A DNA stretch of 64,000 nt, from assembly GCA_903910385.1 (NCBI GenBank), contig CAIVZM010000024.1, positions 1-64,000 on the forward strand, written 5' to 3'. Position numbers and translations under genes: made by a program. The notes under the pieces were generated by a model. It did no database searches and had not been told where the DNA came from. It saw nothing but the letters and a program-made list of their open reading frames with translations. This DNA is from an uncultured Armatimonadota bacterium (lineage in GTDB: Bacteria; Armatimonadota; Armatimonadia; Armatimonadales; Armatimonadaceae). Shown here piece by piece: positions 45,732-54,751 of the stretch (its first letter is position 1; every line of letters begins with the position of its first letter).

Positions 45732-46517
45732 ATGTCCCTGACCAACGACCTGAAAATACTCTACCGGATCGCGTTCCACCCGATACGCGGCGGGACTCAT
45801 AAAGAAAGGCTCGAAAGCTTTTATAAAGAGCAGGCGGAAGGCTATGATGCATTTCGCGCCCGACTCTTGCACGGCAGAGAGGAAATGTTTACCCGTTTAC
45901 CGTTCCTTCCGGACACTCGCTGGGCGGATTTCGGTTCGGGAACGGGCATCAACCTCGCGCTGGCGGGAGACCGCGCCCGAACCCTGAAACGGATTTACCT
46001 TATCGACCTTTCTCCGTCACTGCTGGCGCAGGCGCAGAAGCGGATTCAGGGTGACGGATGGTCAAATGCCCGTACCGTTGAAGCGGATGCAACCACCGTC
46101 AAACTGCCCGACGTGACAGAAGAGGAAACGACTCCGCTGGATATCGCATCCTTTTCGTATTCCCTGACCATGATCCCCGATTGGTTCGCCGCTATTGATC
46201 GAGCGTATGACCTCTTAAAACCGGGTGGGACGATTGGGGTAGCTGATTTCTATGTTTCACGTAAGCATGCCGAAGAAGGCATGAAGCGCCATTCCTCCGG
46301 GGCCCGTTCCTTCTGGCGTTACTGGTTTGATCAGGACAATATCTACCCGTCACCGGATCATTTACCATACCTGCGCCGAAAGTTCGAAACCGTCTATCTG
46401 TACGAAGGACGAGGAACCGTTCCCTATCTTCCGGGGGCGCGTATTCCCTACTACACTTTCATCGGGCGGAAACCGGCAGACGATATTGCACGAACATCAC
46501 AAATCGACAATTCCTGA
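45732..46517 (+). CDS. btaB: Diacylglyceryl-homoserine N-methyltransferase
   Basis: A 261-residue SAM methyltransferase that adds three methyl groups to diacylglyceryl-homoserine to give DGTS. Motif I is WADFGSGTGINLALAG, followed by the acidic strand YLIDLSPSLL. Then come SFSYSLTMIPDWFAAID and the family's C-terminal block, FWRYWFDQDNIYPSPDHLPY with VPYLPGARIPYYTFIGRK. It lies directly after btaA. Together the genes predict betaine lipids, which can replace phospholipids when phosphate is scarce. No Pho-box-like sequence was recognised. Confidence 0.9.
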   Translation: MSLTNDLKILYRIAFHPIRGGTHKERLESFYKEQAEGYDAFRARLLHGREEMFTRLPFLPDTRWADFGSGTGINLALAGDRARTLKRIYLIDLSPSLLAQAQKRIQGDGWSNARTVEADATTVKLPDVTEEETTPLDIASFSYSLTMIPDWFAAIDRAYDLLKPGGTIGVADFYVSRKHAEEGMKRHSSGARSFWRYWFDQDNIYPSPDHLPYLRRKFETVYLYEGRGTVPYLPGARIPYYTFIGRKPADDIARTSQIDNS

Positions 46518-46570
46518 CGGTTCGTGACCAGAAATGCCGTTTTGTCAGAGCTCCTCACGAAACATTTATT

Positions 46571-47686
46571 TCAGTCGGATTGAGGATGACTCGATAATTT
46601 GTATACCTGCACTCCTATAGCATAACCGATCAGTCCCTTAGGCGATTTGAGCAAGCGTATTTTATTGACCGCCATTCCCATCGGCGTTTTCGTCCAGCTT
46701 TTGCCTCCATCCACCGTTTGATAGCCTGTCTGCATCCCGCCGACCCAGCCCGTGCATTCATCGGCGAAGGCGATACCGAACTCTCGACAGGAGAAATCAT
46801 CCGTTAGTTCTATCTCGTACCAGGATGACCCACCGTCCACGGTTTTAGCGACAAAACGCTTGGTGACTCTCTTATCGGGGTTGTAAGATTGCACGGTGAC
46901 ATAACCCACTTTATCGCTGGGAAAAGAGCACTTCCAGGTCAGTTCATACGGACGCTCCGACTGATAGACTTTATCCCATGTCTTTCCGCCATCTGTCGTA
47001 GACAGGATCAGTGCGTTGGATTTATCCACTGCCGCATCGCTTGCGGCGCAAAGTATTCCTTGCTTTGGCGTGAAAAAATGTACATCGAGAACCATACCGC
47101 AGACGGATTGAATATCCTTTGATTGCCAGGATTTACCGCCGTCCTCCGAGCGCAGGAAGATGGTTGGCCCGCCGACGCGCCCTGCGGCATGAATGGTGAC
47201 ACGATAATCCAATTTTCCTGCGTTGATGAAAGGCGTTCGTAAAATGTCGATTGAACACAGCCCTTTTGCGACCGGACCGACAATGTTCGTCACCGCTTTC
47301 CATGATCTTCCACCATCGGTAGTCTCGTAAAGCGGAGTCTCATCCGTCACCGCCGGGAAATAATCTGTCCCAATATTCCCGGCGAATCCGTGCAGTTCAT
47401 CTACAAAACCGATACATCGAAAATAAGTCCCTGGCTTTTCAAAAATCTTTTCCCATGTCTTCCCACCGTCCGAGGTGACGTAGATTTTCCCTGCCCCGTT
47501 CACATACCATCCCTTTTCCGGGTTGATAAAGAAGATATCATCCTGTTTGCCACGATACGGATCTGTTTTCAACAAGGACCACTCATAACCGGGCGGATTC
47601 TCTCTTCTGACGAAATTTGACGGACGGGCAGGGGCAGTGTCAGCAAAAACCGGTATCGCAAAGGCAATCAAATTTGTTAGTGTCAT
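46571..47686 (-). CDS. Secreted BNR/YCF48-type beta-propeller protein
   Basis: A 371-residue exported protein with a short signal peptide (cleavage near VFADTA). It is built from repeated Asp-box units of the form TSDGGKTW, TTDGGRSW, SEDGGKSW, STDGGKTW, VDGGSSW and VDGGKSW, as in sialidase-like and YCF48-type propellers. It lacks sialidase catalytic residues, so a binding or assembly role is more likely. Its ATG overlaps the stop of the regulator gene upstream (TAATG), so the two are translationally coupled. That links it to the ABC-M1 locus. Confidence 0.75.
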   Translation of the reverse strand: MTLTNLIAFAIPVFADTAPARPSNFVRRENPPGYEWSLLKTDPYRGKQDDIFFINPEKGWYVNGAGKIYVTSDGGKTWEKIFEKPGTYFRCIGFVDELHGFAGNIGTDYFPAVTDETPLYETTDGGRSWKAVTNIVGPVAKGLCSIDILRTPFINAGKLDYRVTIHAAGRVGGPTIFLRSEDGGKSWQSKDIQSVCGMVLDVHFFTPKQGILCAASDAAVDKSNALILSTTDGGKTWDKVYQSERPYELTWKCSFPSDKVGYVTVQSYNPDKRVTKRFVAKTVDGGSSWYEIELTDDFSCREFGIAFADECTGWVGGMQTGYQTVDGGKSWTKTPMGMAVNKIRLLKSPKGLIGYAIGVQVYKLSSHPQSD

Positions 47687-48297
47687 TACTGGTTCCCTTC
47701 AGGTAATGGTATTTCGATCTCATCTAAATCTGGTTCGGAGATATCCGTATCTGGCGCGGCAAAGTAAGCGATAAACCGGCGTTCATACTCCGGTGAGGGC
47801 TTGCGCCCCGTTTTCTGAACGTACTCCTGCATAGTTTTTCGTAACGCCATCGATTCTTCTCTGGTTAAAAGCAATGATTTTACCAGCAGCGATATCGCGC
47901 CTTCTTCGGGCGGCATCGGGTAGTCCCGAACATATCTGCCAAATGTCGCCTGCACGATGCTGGTCAGAGCGCCGACCAACCCGATAATTTGATCTGCGGT
48001 CAACTCCTCGCGATTGACATAAGACTGCGTCTCAATAAGCGAAAACTGTCGTTCCGTGACTCCATGCACTTTGCGTTCCGCAACAACGCGTATCATTCCC
48101 GTATCCAGCAAAATGTTGATATGTCGGTAAACAGTTCCCAGAGGAATTTCTGGCATTTGCCGAGCGACGGATTGCGGCGTCAGCGCACGCTCGCTCAGGG
48201 CGACGATGATACGTGCGCGAACCGGATGAAGTATCGCCTGCGCTCGGGTCAACGTTTTTCGGGTCTTATTTCTCAACTGGGTCGGGTTATCTGTCAC
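47686..48297 (-). CDS. ArsR-type winged-helix repressor
   Basis: A 203-residue transcription factor. The N-terminal winged helix (residues 15-90) has AILHPVRARIIVALS, then TPQSVARQMPEIPLGTVYRH as the recognition region and a wing around VHGVTERQFSL. A helical C-terminal half (95-190) may bind ligand or dimerise. The GTG start at 48297 lies six bases after a TAAAAT -10 box, which is flanked by a perfect palindrome. This suggests autorepression. It is divergent from the ABC-M1 genes and coupled to the BNR-protein gene, so it probably controls both arms. Confidence 0.8.
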   Translation of the reverse strand: MTDNPTQLRNKTRKTLTRAQAILHPVRARIIVALSERALTPQSVARQMPEIPLGTVYRHINILLDTGMIRVVAERKVHGVTERQFSLIETQSYVNREELTADQIIGLVGALTSIVQATFGRYVRDYPMPPEEGAISLLVKSLLLTREESMALRKTMQEYVQKTGRKPSPEYERRFIAYFAAPDTDISEPDLDEIEIPLPEGNQ

Positions 48298-48303
48298 GAC
48301 AGT

Positions 48304-48309
48304 ATTTTA
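48304..48309 (-). promoter_or_regulatory. -10 box TAAAAT (minus), predicted leaderless GTG start
   Basis: On the minus strand TAAAAT is followed by six bases and the GTG at 48297. The operator palindrome begins at its upstream edge. Confidence 0.55.
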
Positions 48310-48326
48310 TTCACAAATTTGTGAAT
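48309..48326. promoter_or_regulatory. Perfect 18-bp palindromic operator
   Basis: ATTCACAAATTTGTGAAT reads the same on both strands and abuts the regulator's -10 box. It is the expected kind of site for a dimeric ArsR-type repressor. Confidence 0.75.
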
Positions 48327-48372
48327 AGTCAAGTGCAACTTTCTTTTTCGAGAAGCGTCCCTATTTCGTATT

Positions 48373-48390
48373 ATTCACAAATTTGAAAAT
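48373..48390. promoter_or_regulatory. Second, imperfect operator copy
   Basis: ATTCACAAATTTGAAAAT keeps the left half of the palindrome and has two changes in the right half. It lies 64 bases from the first copy, on the ABC-gene side of the divergent region, so one dimer at each site could control both directions. Confidence 0.65.
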
Positions 48391-48413
48391 GGAGGTTGGG
48401 GCGATAAGTATCT

Positions 48414-48491
48414 ATGTCGAATTTTGAGGCGAAATCGGGGCATCAAACAGGTACAACGTCTGCCGATAGTCCTTACATTTCTCTGGCATAG
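48414..48491 (+). CDS. Possible 25-residue upstream ORF
   Basis: A short frame (MSNFEAKSGHQTG, ending before a TAG) starts after GATAAGTATCT and ends 14 bases before the ABC ATPase gene. No ribosome-binding site or family resemblance is seen. It may be a leader peptide or chance. Confidence 0.2.
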   Translation: MSNFEAKSGHQTGTTSADSPYISLA

Positions 48492-48505
48492 AGGTCGCCC
48501 GGATT

Positions 48506-49399
48506 ATGGAACTTCGAATCGAAAATCTCACCAAGACATACCCGAACGGCGTTCGCGCTCTCAATGGTATTTCGTTGACGATCAAGCGCGGGTTGTTCGG
48601 TCTGCTCGGACCAAATGGTGCGGGGAAATCCTCTTTGATGCGCACCATCGCCACGTTGCAAGACCCGGATCAGGGTGGGGTCTATTTTGGCGATATCGAT
48701 GTACAACGCGATAAGGAAGCAATGCGTGCGCAACTTGGATATCTGCCCCAGGAATTCGGATTTTATCCCACGCTTTCGGCGGAAGCGACATTGGATCATT
48801 TTGCTGCTTTAAAAGGTGTCATCAATGCTAAAGAGCGCCGGGAGCGTGTGCAATCTCTCCTTTCACAGGTGAATTTGTACGAAGCGCGAAAGAAAAATGT
48901 CGGAGGATTCTCCGGAGGAATGAAGCAGCGACTCGGCATCGCTGTCGCTCTGATTGGAAATCCGCAGTTGATCATTGTCGACGAACCGACCGCCGGACTC
49001 GATCCCACGGAGCGGCATCGTTTCCTCAACCTCCTGTCCGAAGTAGGGGAGAATGTTATTGTCATTCTTTCCACACATATTGTGGAAGATGTCCGCGAGT
49101 TATGCGAGCGAATGGCGATTATCGCACAGGGCAGAGTCGTCGCGGAAGGCGGCCCAGAGGAGGTAATCGCCGCCGTGAACGGTAGAATCTGGAAACGCAC
49201 TTTCGAAAAAAGCGAATTGGCGGAAGCTCAAAAACGCTATCGTGTGGTCTCCACGCGATTGATGGCAGGGAAGCCGGTTCTATTTATCTACAGCGAAGGT
49301 TCTCCGGACGATGGCTTCACTCCGGTCAACGCCGACCTTGAGGACGCCTACTTCTTCTATACAGGGCGACCGGCGGCAGGAAGCGAGGTTACTCAGTGA
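48506..49399 (+). CDS. ABC transporter ATP-binding protein
   Basis: A 297-residue ATPase of the ABC-2 type. Walker A is LLGPNGAGKSS (about residue 35), the Q-loop is YLPQEFGFYP, the signature is GGFSGGMKQRLGIA, and Walker B is LIIVDEPTAGLD. The switch His is in LSTHIVEDV. A C-terminal extension of about 80 residues, found in ABC-2 ATPases, ends in a TQ overlapping the next gene. The stop codon overlaps the following GTG by four bases (GTGA), so it is coupled with the permease-peptidase fusion, its certain partner. Confidence 0.92.
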   Translation: MELRIENLTKTYPNGVRALNGISLTIKRGLFGLLGPNGAGKSSLMRTIATLQDPDQGGVYFGDIDVQRDKEAMRAQLGYLPQEFGFYPTLSAEATLDHFAALKGVINAKERRERVQSLLSQVNLYEARKKNVGGFSGGMKQRLGIAVALIGNPQLIIVDEPTAGLDPTERHRFLNLLSEVGENVIVILSTHIVEDVRELCERMAIIAQGRVVAEGGPEEVIAAVNGRIWKRTFEKSELAEAQKRYRVVSTRLMAGKPVLFIYSEGSPDDGFTPVNADLEDAYFFYTGRPAAGSEVTQ

Positions 49400-52300
49400 A
49401 AGAAATCATACTGTTCGAACTGCGATTTCGTTTAAGGCAACCTTCGACTTATATCTTTGCGGCTGTTCTGTTTACCCTCGGACTGCTGTTCGTCTCGACC
49501 GATGTCATCCAGATCGGCGGCGGCAGTGGGCGGATTATGGGTAATGCCCCTTATGTCATTGTCGTCGCGGGTAATATATTGACCCTTCTCGGAGCGATTA
49601 TCGCTTCTTCCCTGATGGGAACAGCGATTTATCGCGATTTTGAAGCGAACGCGCACGAACTTTTCTTCACGACGCGATTGACCAAACGGGATTACTTTAT
49701 TGGTCGGTTTATCGGCGCATTCATCGTGACTCTGGCAGTATTTTCGTTCATCCCGCTCGGATTTCTGGCAGGGATCGTTGCGCCCTGGGCGGACAAGACA
49801 AACTTCGGGCCGTTTCGTGCGGAGTCCTACCTCACGTATCTTGGCGCCTTTATGATTCCGAATCTGTTTTTGCTCGGGACATTATTCTTTGTCTTCGGCG
49901 CATTGACCCGGAGTTTGCTGGCAATATATGTACAGGGGATTATCGTACTGGTCGGATATTTGATGGCGCAAGGTCTACTCTCCAGCCTGGAAAACAAAAA
50001 TCTTGCCGCCTATCTGGATCCTCTGGGAATCGGTGCGACCGCTCTGACGACTCGCTACTGGACCCTGGCGGAAAAGAATACGAACCTCCTGCCGATGACG
50101 GGACCGCTTCTGTATAACCGTCTGCTCTGGACGGGAATCACCGTGGGCGTTTTCGTTCTGGGGTATCGGTTATTCGAGTTTTCCAAATTCGCGCTGGCGT
50201 TGCCAAAAGTGAGGCGTTCTCAAACGGGGCAATCGTCAGGCGCCGCTTCCGCCGAGGGCGCCGCGCTGACGTTGATTTCGCTCTCCGGTCCGAACGATTT
50301 CGGTAACCGTCGAGACGCAAGCGCAGGCGAAGCCTTTATACGCTTGACGCGATTTTACTTTCGTGAGATCGTCCGTGGTGTTCCTTTCCTCGCCATTACC
50401 TTGATGGGAATCATGTTGCTTCTCGTCAACGCATGGCAGGCGGACAATGTGTTCGATACGCCGGTCTATCCTGTAACAAGAGTAATGATGCAGACCGTTG
50501 CAGGGTCCTTCGGTCTCTTTCTGTTAATTCTGATTACCTTTTACGCCGGGGAACTGACCTGGCGCGAACGCACATTGCGTCTGGATCAGGTGACGGACGC
50601 TTTGCCTGTCCCTACGACGGTGAGCATCCTGTCTAAAGTGACGGCAATGCTGCTAATGCTGCTGGCTCTCAATGGGGTTTTGATTCTAACGGGTATAGGC
50701 GTTCAAGCGGTAAAGGGGTATTTTCAGTTTGAGATACCTCTCTATCTGGCGTATTTTCTGGCTTACATCTTTCCGAATCTGGTGGTATTGACGTTAACGG
50801 CGTTCTTCTTGCACGCCGTAATCAACAACAAGTTCATAGGGCATACCGTTTTGATCCTGTTGTTTATTTCGTCGCAGACGCTACCGCTCCTGAAACTGGA
50901 CCGACATTTGTATCGATTTGGCAGCGTCCCGAATTTAACCTATTCAGACATGAACGGGTTCGGACCTTTCGTGGCGCAATCGTTCTGGTTCGGGTTGTAC
51001 TGGTTCGCCGTCAGCATCGTTCTTCTGACCCTTGCCGTGAAACTATGGGTACGTGGAAAGGACGATTCTCTGGTATCGCGATGGCGTAAAGGTCAAATGG
51101 GGCGCGCCGTGACCGGTATTGCCGGAGCGGCTTCCCTGACTGCAATTGGAGTGGGAGGATTCATTCTTTACAACACGGATGTCCTCAATGAATACATTCC
51201 TCAGAAAGAATCTCTGAAACGGCAGGCGGACTACGAGCGAACCTACAAACAGAACTGGTCTAAAAAGCCTATGCCGCGCATCATTGCCGTCAAAATGGAT
51301 GTCGATATGCATCCTGAAGTTCGCGAATACATGGCAAAGGGGACATATCGACTCAAAAACAAAACATCAGGACCGATTACAGAGATCGCCCTACAATTAT
51401 CAGACCCCAGACAGACAGTCAAGGAACTTAAATTCGGCATCTCTGCGACTCCGGACATCAAGGATCAGAAGACCGGATTCCGGACTTACAGGTTAGCGCG
51501 TCCAATGCAACCCGACGAGGAAACGACTCTCGACTTTACCGTAGGTTTCGACAAAAAAGGCTTCCTGAATGAGGGGATGGAAGTATCTATCGCGGCTAAC
51601 GGCTCCTTTATCACCATGCCCGGTCCTGCGATTGGTTACCAGCCTCAGGGTGAAATAGCCGAAGAGGACGAACGGAAAAAGCAGGGTTTGCCACCGCGCC
51701 CGCGAATGCCGCCGGTCACCGATCTTGTCGCGCGTGGGAATACTTATATCGGCAATGACGCTGACTGGATCGATTTTGAGGCGGTAGTACGTACTGCGCC
51801 GGATCAAATCGCTATCGCGCCAGGCTATTTGCAAAGAGAATGGTCGGAAAACGGTCGCCGTTGCTTCTCGTACAAAATGGATGCGCCTATTCGGAACTTT
51901 TACTCGTTCCTCTCCGCCCGTTATGCGGTTAAGAAAGATCAATGGGTTGGTAGGAACGGTAACAAAGTGGCGCTGGAAATCTATTACCACCCGGCGCACG
52001 CGTACAATCTCGACCGAATGATGGCGGGAATGAAGGCGGCATTGAGCTATTGTTCTGAAAACTACACGCCGTACCAGTTCCGGCAGTTAAGGATTCTGGA
52101 GTTTCCCGCTTATCAGCAATTCGCCCAGTCATTCCCGAACACGGTTCCGTATTCGGAGAGCATCGGCTTCATTGCAAAAGTCAGTGACGATGCCGAAGAT
52201 ATCGACTATCCATTCTATGTGACCGCGCATGAGACCGCCCATCAGTGGTGGGCGCATCAGGTTCTTGGCGGCAATGTAGAAGGGGCGACTATGCTTTCCG

Positions 52301-53046
52301 AATCGCTCGCTGAGTATACGGCGTTGAAGATTCTGGAGAAAAAGTATGGACCCGACCGGATCCGTCGCTTCCTGCGTTATGATCTAGACCGCTATCTGCG
52401 AGGGCGGGGCGGTGAGAAGGAAGGCGAAAACCCGCTGGTCAAAGTTCAGAATCAGCAGTATATACATTATCCTAAGGGAGCTTTGGTCTTCTACGCGCTT
52501 GCCGACCGTATCGGCGACGAAAAACTGAACGCCGCGCTTTCAGGGTTCGCAAAGGAGAAAGGATTCCAGCAACCGCCCTATACGACCGCACCGGAATTGA
52601 TGACGTATCTACGCGCCGCCGCACCGCCGTACGAACAGGACTTCCTGACGGATCTGTTCGAGAAGATTACGGTTTACGATTTACGCGCCACCACAGCGGA
52701 ATCGGAAAAACTGGCTAACGGCAAGTATCGCGTGAAAGTGACGGTCTCAACCACCAAGAGCCATGCAGATAGTTCCGGCAAGGAATCCTCCGCCTCGTTG
52801 AACGATATTTTCGATATCGGCGTCTTCGCAAAACTGGACAAACCTGCCCGTGATAAGGACGCTCTGGGCAAGCCGCTTCACTTTGAACGGGTACGTCTGA
52901 CGGAAGGAGCAAAGACATTCACGTTCGATGTCGATGCGGAACCGGAAAAAGCAGGGATTGATCCTTATAACAAACTCATTGATCGTATTCCTTCGGACAA
53001 TACGATACGGGTGACAACTGGTAGTCAGATCACTGCTAAACCGTAA
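49396..53046 (+). CDS. ABC-2 permease fused to M1-type metallopeptidase
   Basis: A 1216-residue protein. Residues 1-600 form two ABC-2 permease-like blocks of about six helices each, with a long loop between them. The C-terminal 600 residues form an extracytoplasmic M1 aminopeptidase-like domain. The zinc site is HETAHQWWAHQ (His945, His949), with the third ligand Glu in TMLSESLAEYTALKIL. The usual exopeptidase GAMEN loop is replaced by AQSFPNTVPYSESIGF, so specificity probably differs from classical aminopeptidase N. Such fusions are known, chiefly in Bacteroidota. The protein may couple export of a substrate to peptide cleavage at the cell surface. Confidence 0.85.
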   Translation: MKEIILFELRFRLRQPSTYIFAAVLFTLGLLFVSTDVIQIGGGSGRIMGNAPYVIVVAGNILTLLGAIIASSLMGTAIYRDFEANAHELFFTTRLTKRDYFIGRFIGAFIVTLAVFSFIPLGFLAGIVAPWADKTNFGPFRAESYLTYLGAFMIPNLFLLGTLFFVFGALTRSLLAIYVQGIIVLVGYLMAQGLLSSLENKNLAAYLDPLGIGATALTTRYWTLAEKNTNLLPMTGPLLYNRLLWTGITVGVFVLGYRLFEFSKFALALPKVRRSQTGQSSGAASAEGAALTLISLSGPNDFGNRRDASAGEAFIRLTRFYFREIVRGVPFLAITLMGIMLLLVNAWQADNVFDTPVYPVTRVMMQTVAGSFGLFLLILITFYAGELTWRERTLRLDQVTDALPVPTTVSILSKVTAMLLMLLALNGVLILTGIGVQAVKGYFQFEIPLYLAYFLAYIFPNLVVLTLTAFFLHAVINNKFIGHTVLILLFISSQTLPLLKLDRHLYRFGSVPNLTYSDMNGFGPFVAQSFWFGLYWFAVSIVLLTLAVKLWVRGKDDSLVSRWRKGQMGRAVTGIAGAASLTAIGVGGFILYNTDVLNEYIPQKESLKRQADYERTYKQNWSKKPMPRIIAVKMDVDMHPEVREYMAKGTYRLKNKTSGPITEIALQLSDPRQTVKELKFGISATPDIKDQKTGFRTYRLARPMQPDEETTLDFTVGFDKKGFLNEGMEVSIAANGSFITMPGPAIGYQPQGEIAEEDERKKQGLPPRPRMPPVTDLVARGNTYIGNDADWIDFEAVVRTAPDQIAIAPGYLQREWSENGRRCFSYKMDAPIRNFYSFLSARYAVKKDQWVGRNGNKVALEIYYHPAHAYNLDRMMAGMKAALSYCSENYTPYQFRQLRILEFPAYQQFAQSFPNTVPYSESIGFIAKVSDDAEDIDYPFYVTAHETAHQWWAHQVLGGNVEGATMLSESLAEYTALKILEKKYGPDRIRRFLRYDLDRYLRGRGGEKEGENPLVKVQNQQYIHYPKGALVFYALADRIGDEKLNAALSGFAKEKGFQQPPYTTAPELMTYLRAAAPPYEQDFLTDLFEKITVYDLRATTAESEKLANGKYRVKVTVSTTKSHADSSGKESSASLNDIFDIGVFAKLDKPARDKDALGKPLHFERVRLTEGAKTFTFDVDAEPEKAGIDPYNKLIDRIPSDNTIRVTTGSQITAKP

Positions 53047-53065
53047 CTGTTTCTGTCCGCTGACA

Positions 53066-53104
53066 ACGGGTCATTCTATTCTCTGTGAGAGTAGGATGAC
53101 CCGT
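53066..53104. terminator. Bidirectional terminator after the fusion gene
   Basis: An 18-bp stem beginning ACGGGTCATTCTA, with a few G-T pairs and a three-base loop, sits between the convergent fusion gene and SGNH hydrolase gene. Confidence 0.7.
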
Positions 53105-53112
53105 TTCCTGGC

Positions 53113-53766
53113 TCAGGAAAACCATTGGTATAGTTCTTTTGCCGCGAGACGGTGTCCGGCGGCATTAGGGTGGTTTCCCTGCGACATCAACTCCGACAAA
53201 GGCGTCCCGGCTTTTACCGCTGCCTTGAAGGCGATAAGGCTGTCCGACAAACCCACGCCAAACCGGTCTGCGAGTTCGAGCACCTGGGTCGCCTGCTGGT
53301 TCAGCGGTTTGTCCGTGTCCTCCAAAATCTCCGCTTGATCCGGCGTTGGTGTCATCAAGATGAGACGAATATCCCGCTTCTGCGCTTCGATGATCATCTT
53401 CGACCAGGCGGAATAGGCGCGCGGCAGTCCAATACCTCGATCATTCAACGAATAATCAATGGTCACTACATCCGGTCTCAATCGGAGCACATCTCGTTCG
53501 AAACGCTCTGAACCGGATTCACTGTTTTCACCACCGATAGCGGTGACAATCACATTTATAACCGCATGGGGAAATCGACGGGCAAGTTCCACTCGCAGGA
53601 GGTGCGGGTATGACTCTAATGAGCGAACCTCTGGGGTACGGAAATACCCTGCCGGAACGCTGTGACCATGACAAACAACGGTGACAATACGATTGGCTGG
53701 CCAATTCTTGCGGCATTCCGCAGTCAAGACAGAAAGATAATTACGTGGGTCCGCTATCATATACAT
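53113..53766 (-). CDS. SGNH/GDSL-type hydrolase
   Basis: A 217-residue esterase-like protein. Block I is CHGHSVPAG (GHS in place of GDS), block II is AIGGENSESG with the oxyanion Gly, block III is DYSLNDRG with the Asn, and block V is GNHPNAAGH with the Asp/His pair shifted to Asn-His. No signal peptide is seen. ATG 53766 and a second ATG at 53760 follow TAAAAT closely; the second would suit a leaderless start. It may deacetylate sugars or esters. The substrate is unknown. Confidence 0.75.
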   Translation of the reverse strand: MYMIADPRNYLSVLTAECRKNWPANRIVTVVCHGHSVPAGYFRTPEVRSLESYPHLLRVELARRFPHAVINVIVTAIGGENSESGSERFERDVLRLRPDVVTIDYSLNDRGIGLPRAYSAWSKMIIEAQKRDIRLILMTPTPDQAEILEDTDKPLNQQATQVLELADRFGVGLSDSLIAFKAAVKAGTPLSELMSQGNHPNAAGHRLAAKELYQWFS

Positions 53767-53828
53767 GACATTTTACACCAATCAGGAATATTGTTGTTAA
53801 TTCATTACCGATACAATGAAGTGACGCC

Positions 53829-54350
53829 ATGAAAATCATTCGATGTACAAAGGCAAGACATGCTGAGCCCATTTTAGAGATTTTGAATGAAGCCATCCTG
53901 AATACAACAGCCCTCTACGACTATAAACCTCGCACCATGGAGATCATGATGCAATGGTTTGACGCCAGAGAACTTTATGGTTATCCGATCATCGGAATCG
54001 AAACAGATGGGGGAGAATTGATGGGTTTCGGTTCCTACGGGCAATTCCGTGACCGCCCCGCCTATAAGTATAGCGCTGAGCATTCGCTGTATGTCGATAC
54101 GCGATTTCGGGGCAGAGGGGTTGGCAAGACACTGCTACAGGAAATTATCATCGCCGCGACGGCACAGGATTATCATACTCTCATCGCTGGAATCGATTCC
54201 GAGAACTTTGTAAGCATAACGTTGCACGAAAGGGTAGGATTTACCAGTTGTGGCAAAATTCAACACGCCGGATTCAAATTTGGCAGGTGGTTGGATCTGG
54301 TTTTTTATCAGTTGCTATTGCCCACGCCTTTGTATCCACGGGAAGCATAG
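53829..54350 (+). CDS. GNAT acetyltransferase, phosphinothricin-acetyltransferase-like
   Basis: A 173-residue acetyltransferase of the Pat/Bar type. AEPILEILNEAILNTTALYDY is the family's N-terminal block. AEHSLYVDTRFRGRGVGKTL forms the acetyl-CoA loop, and the block SENFVSITLHERVGF follows. Members acetylate phosphinothricin, methionine sulfone or similar amines. The natural substrate here is unknown. TACAAT lies 11 bases before the ATG. Single gene. Confidence 0.87.
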   Translation: MKIIRCTKARHAEPILEILNEAILNTTALYDYKPRTMEIMMQWFDARELYGYPIIGIETDGGELMGFGSYGQFRDRPAYKYSAEHSLYVDTRFRGRGVGKTLLQEIIIAATAQDYHTLIAGIDSENFVSITLHERVGFTSCGKIQHAGFKFGRWLDLVFYQLLLPTPLYPREA

Positions 54351-54502
54351 GATATTTAGATGCTATACCTTCAAACCGTTGACCGAGGAGTAACTACAGC
54401 TTTGACATAACCCTGCAGGCATAGGGTAAGTTCACATTTTTATTGTGTATATAAATCACTGGACTGTATAGAGATCGACTCGAATTCCCAAAGTCCCCAT
54501 TG

Positions 54503-54538
54503 AAATAGAATTTTTGAGCTTATATAGCAATTCTATTT
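54503..54538. repeat. 10-bp inverted repeat overlapping a TTGACA box
   Basis: AAATAGAATT and AATTCTATTT enclose a 16-base loop, and the right arm runs into TTGACA. It could be an operator or the terminator-like end of the GNAT transcript. Confidence 0.45.
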
Positions 54539-54728
54539 GACATTTGATGCAATAATGTGGTATTCAATCAGAGATACGGCGAAATACTTTTGCATCAACA
54601 CAACCTGTCTTGTGGCAATGCCAACTTTACAGACGTATCACCGCTTCGTTGCAGAAGATGTTGCCTTGTGAATCTGTTCAAAGAAGACTTGGATGTAAAC
54701 GCGGTGTGGTTTTTCTTGAAAGGCTTCC

Positions 54729-54734
54729 TATAAT
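54729..54734 (+). promoter_or_regulatory. -10 box TATAAT with SD-type leader
   Basis: TATAAT lies 17 bases before the ATG at 54752. Between them is GGGAAGGAAAAG, a good ribosome-binding site. Confidence 0.55.
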
Positions 54735-54751
54735 AGGGAAGGAAAAGTGAT

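Larger units (their letters stand above)
54351..54751. other. 401-base AT-rich upstream region of a PEP-CTERM gene
   Basis: No gene is supported here. The region holds a 10-bp inverted repeat, a TTGACA at 54537-54542 with TATTCA 18 bases later, and a second TATAAT at 54729-54734 before an SD sequence. It looks like an extended regulatory region. Confidence 0.5.
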
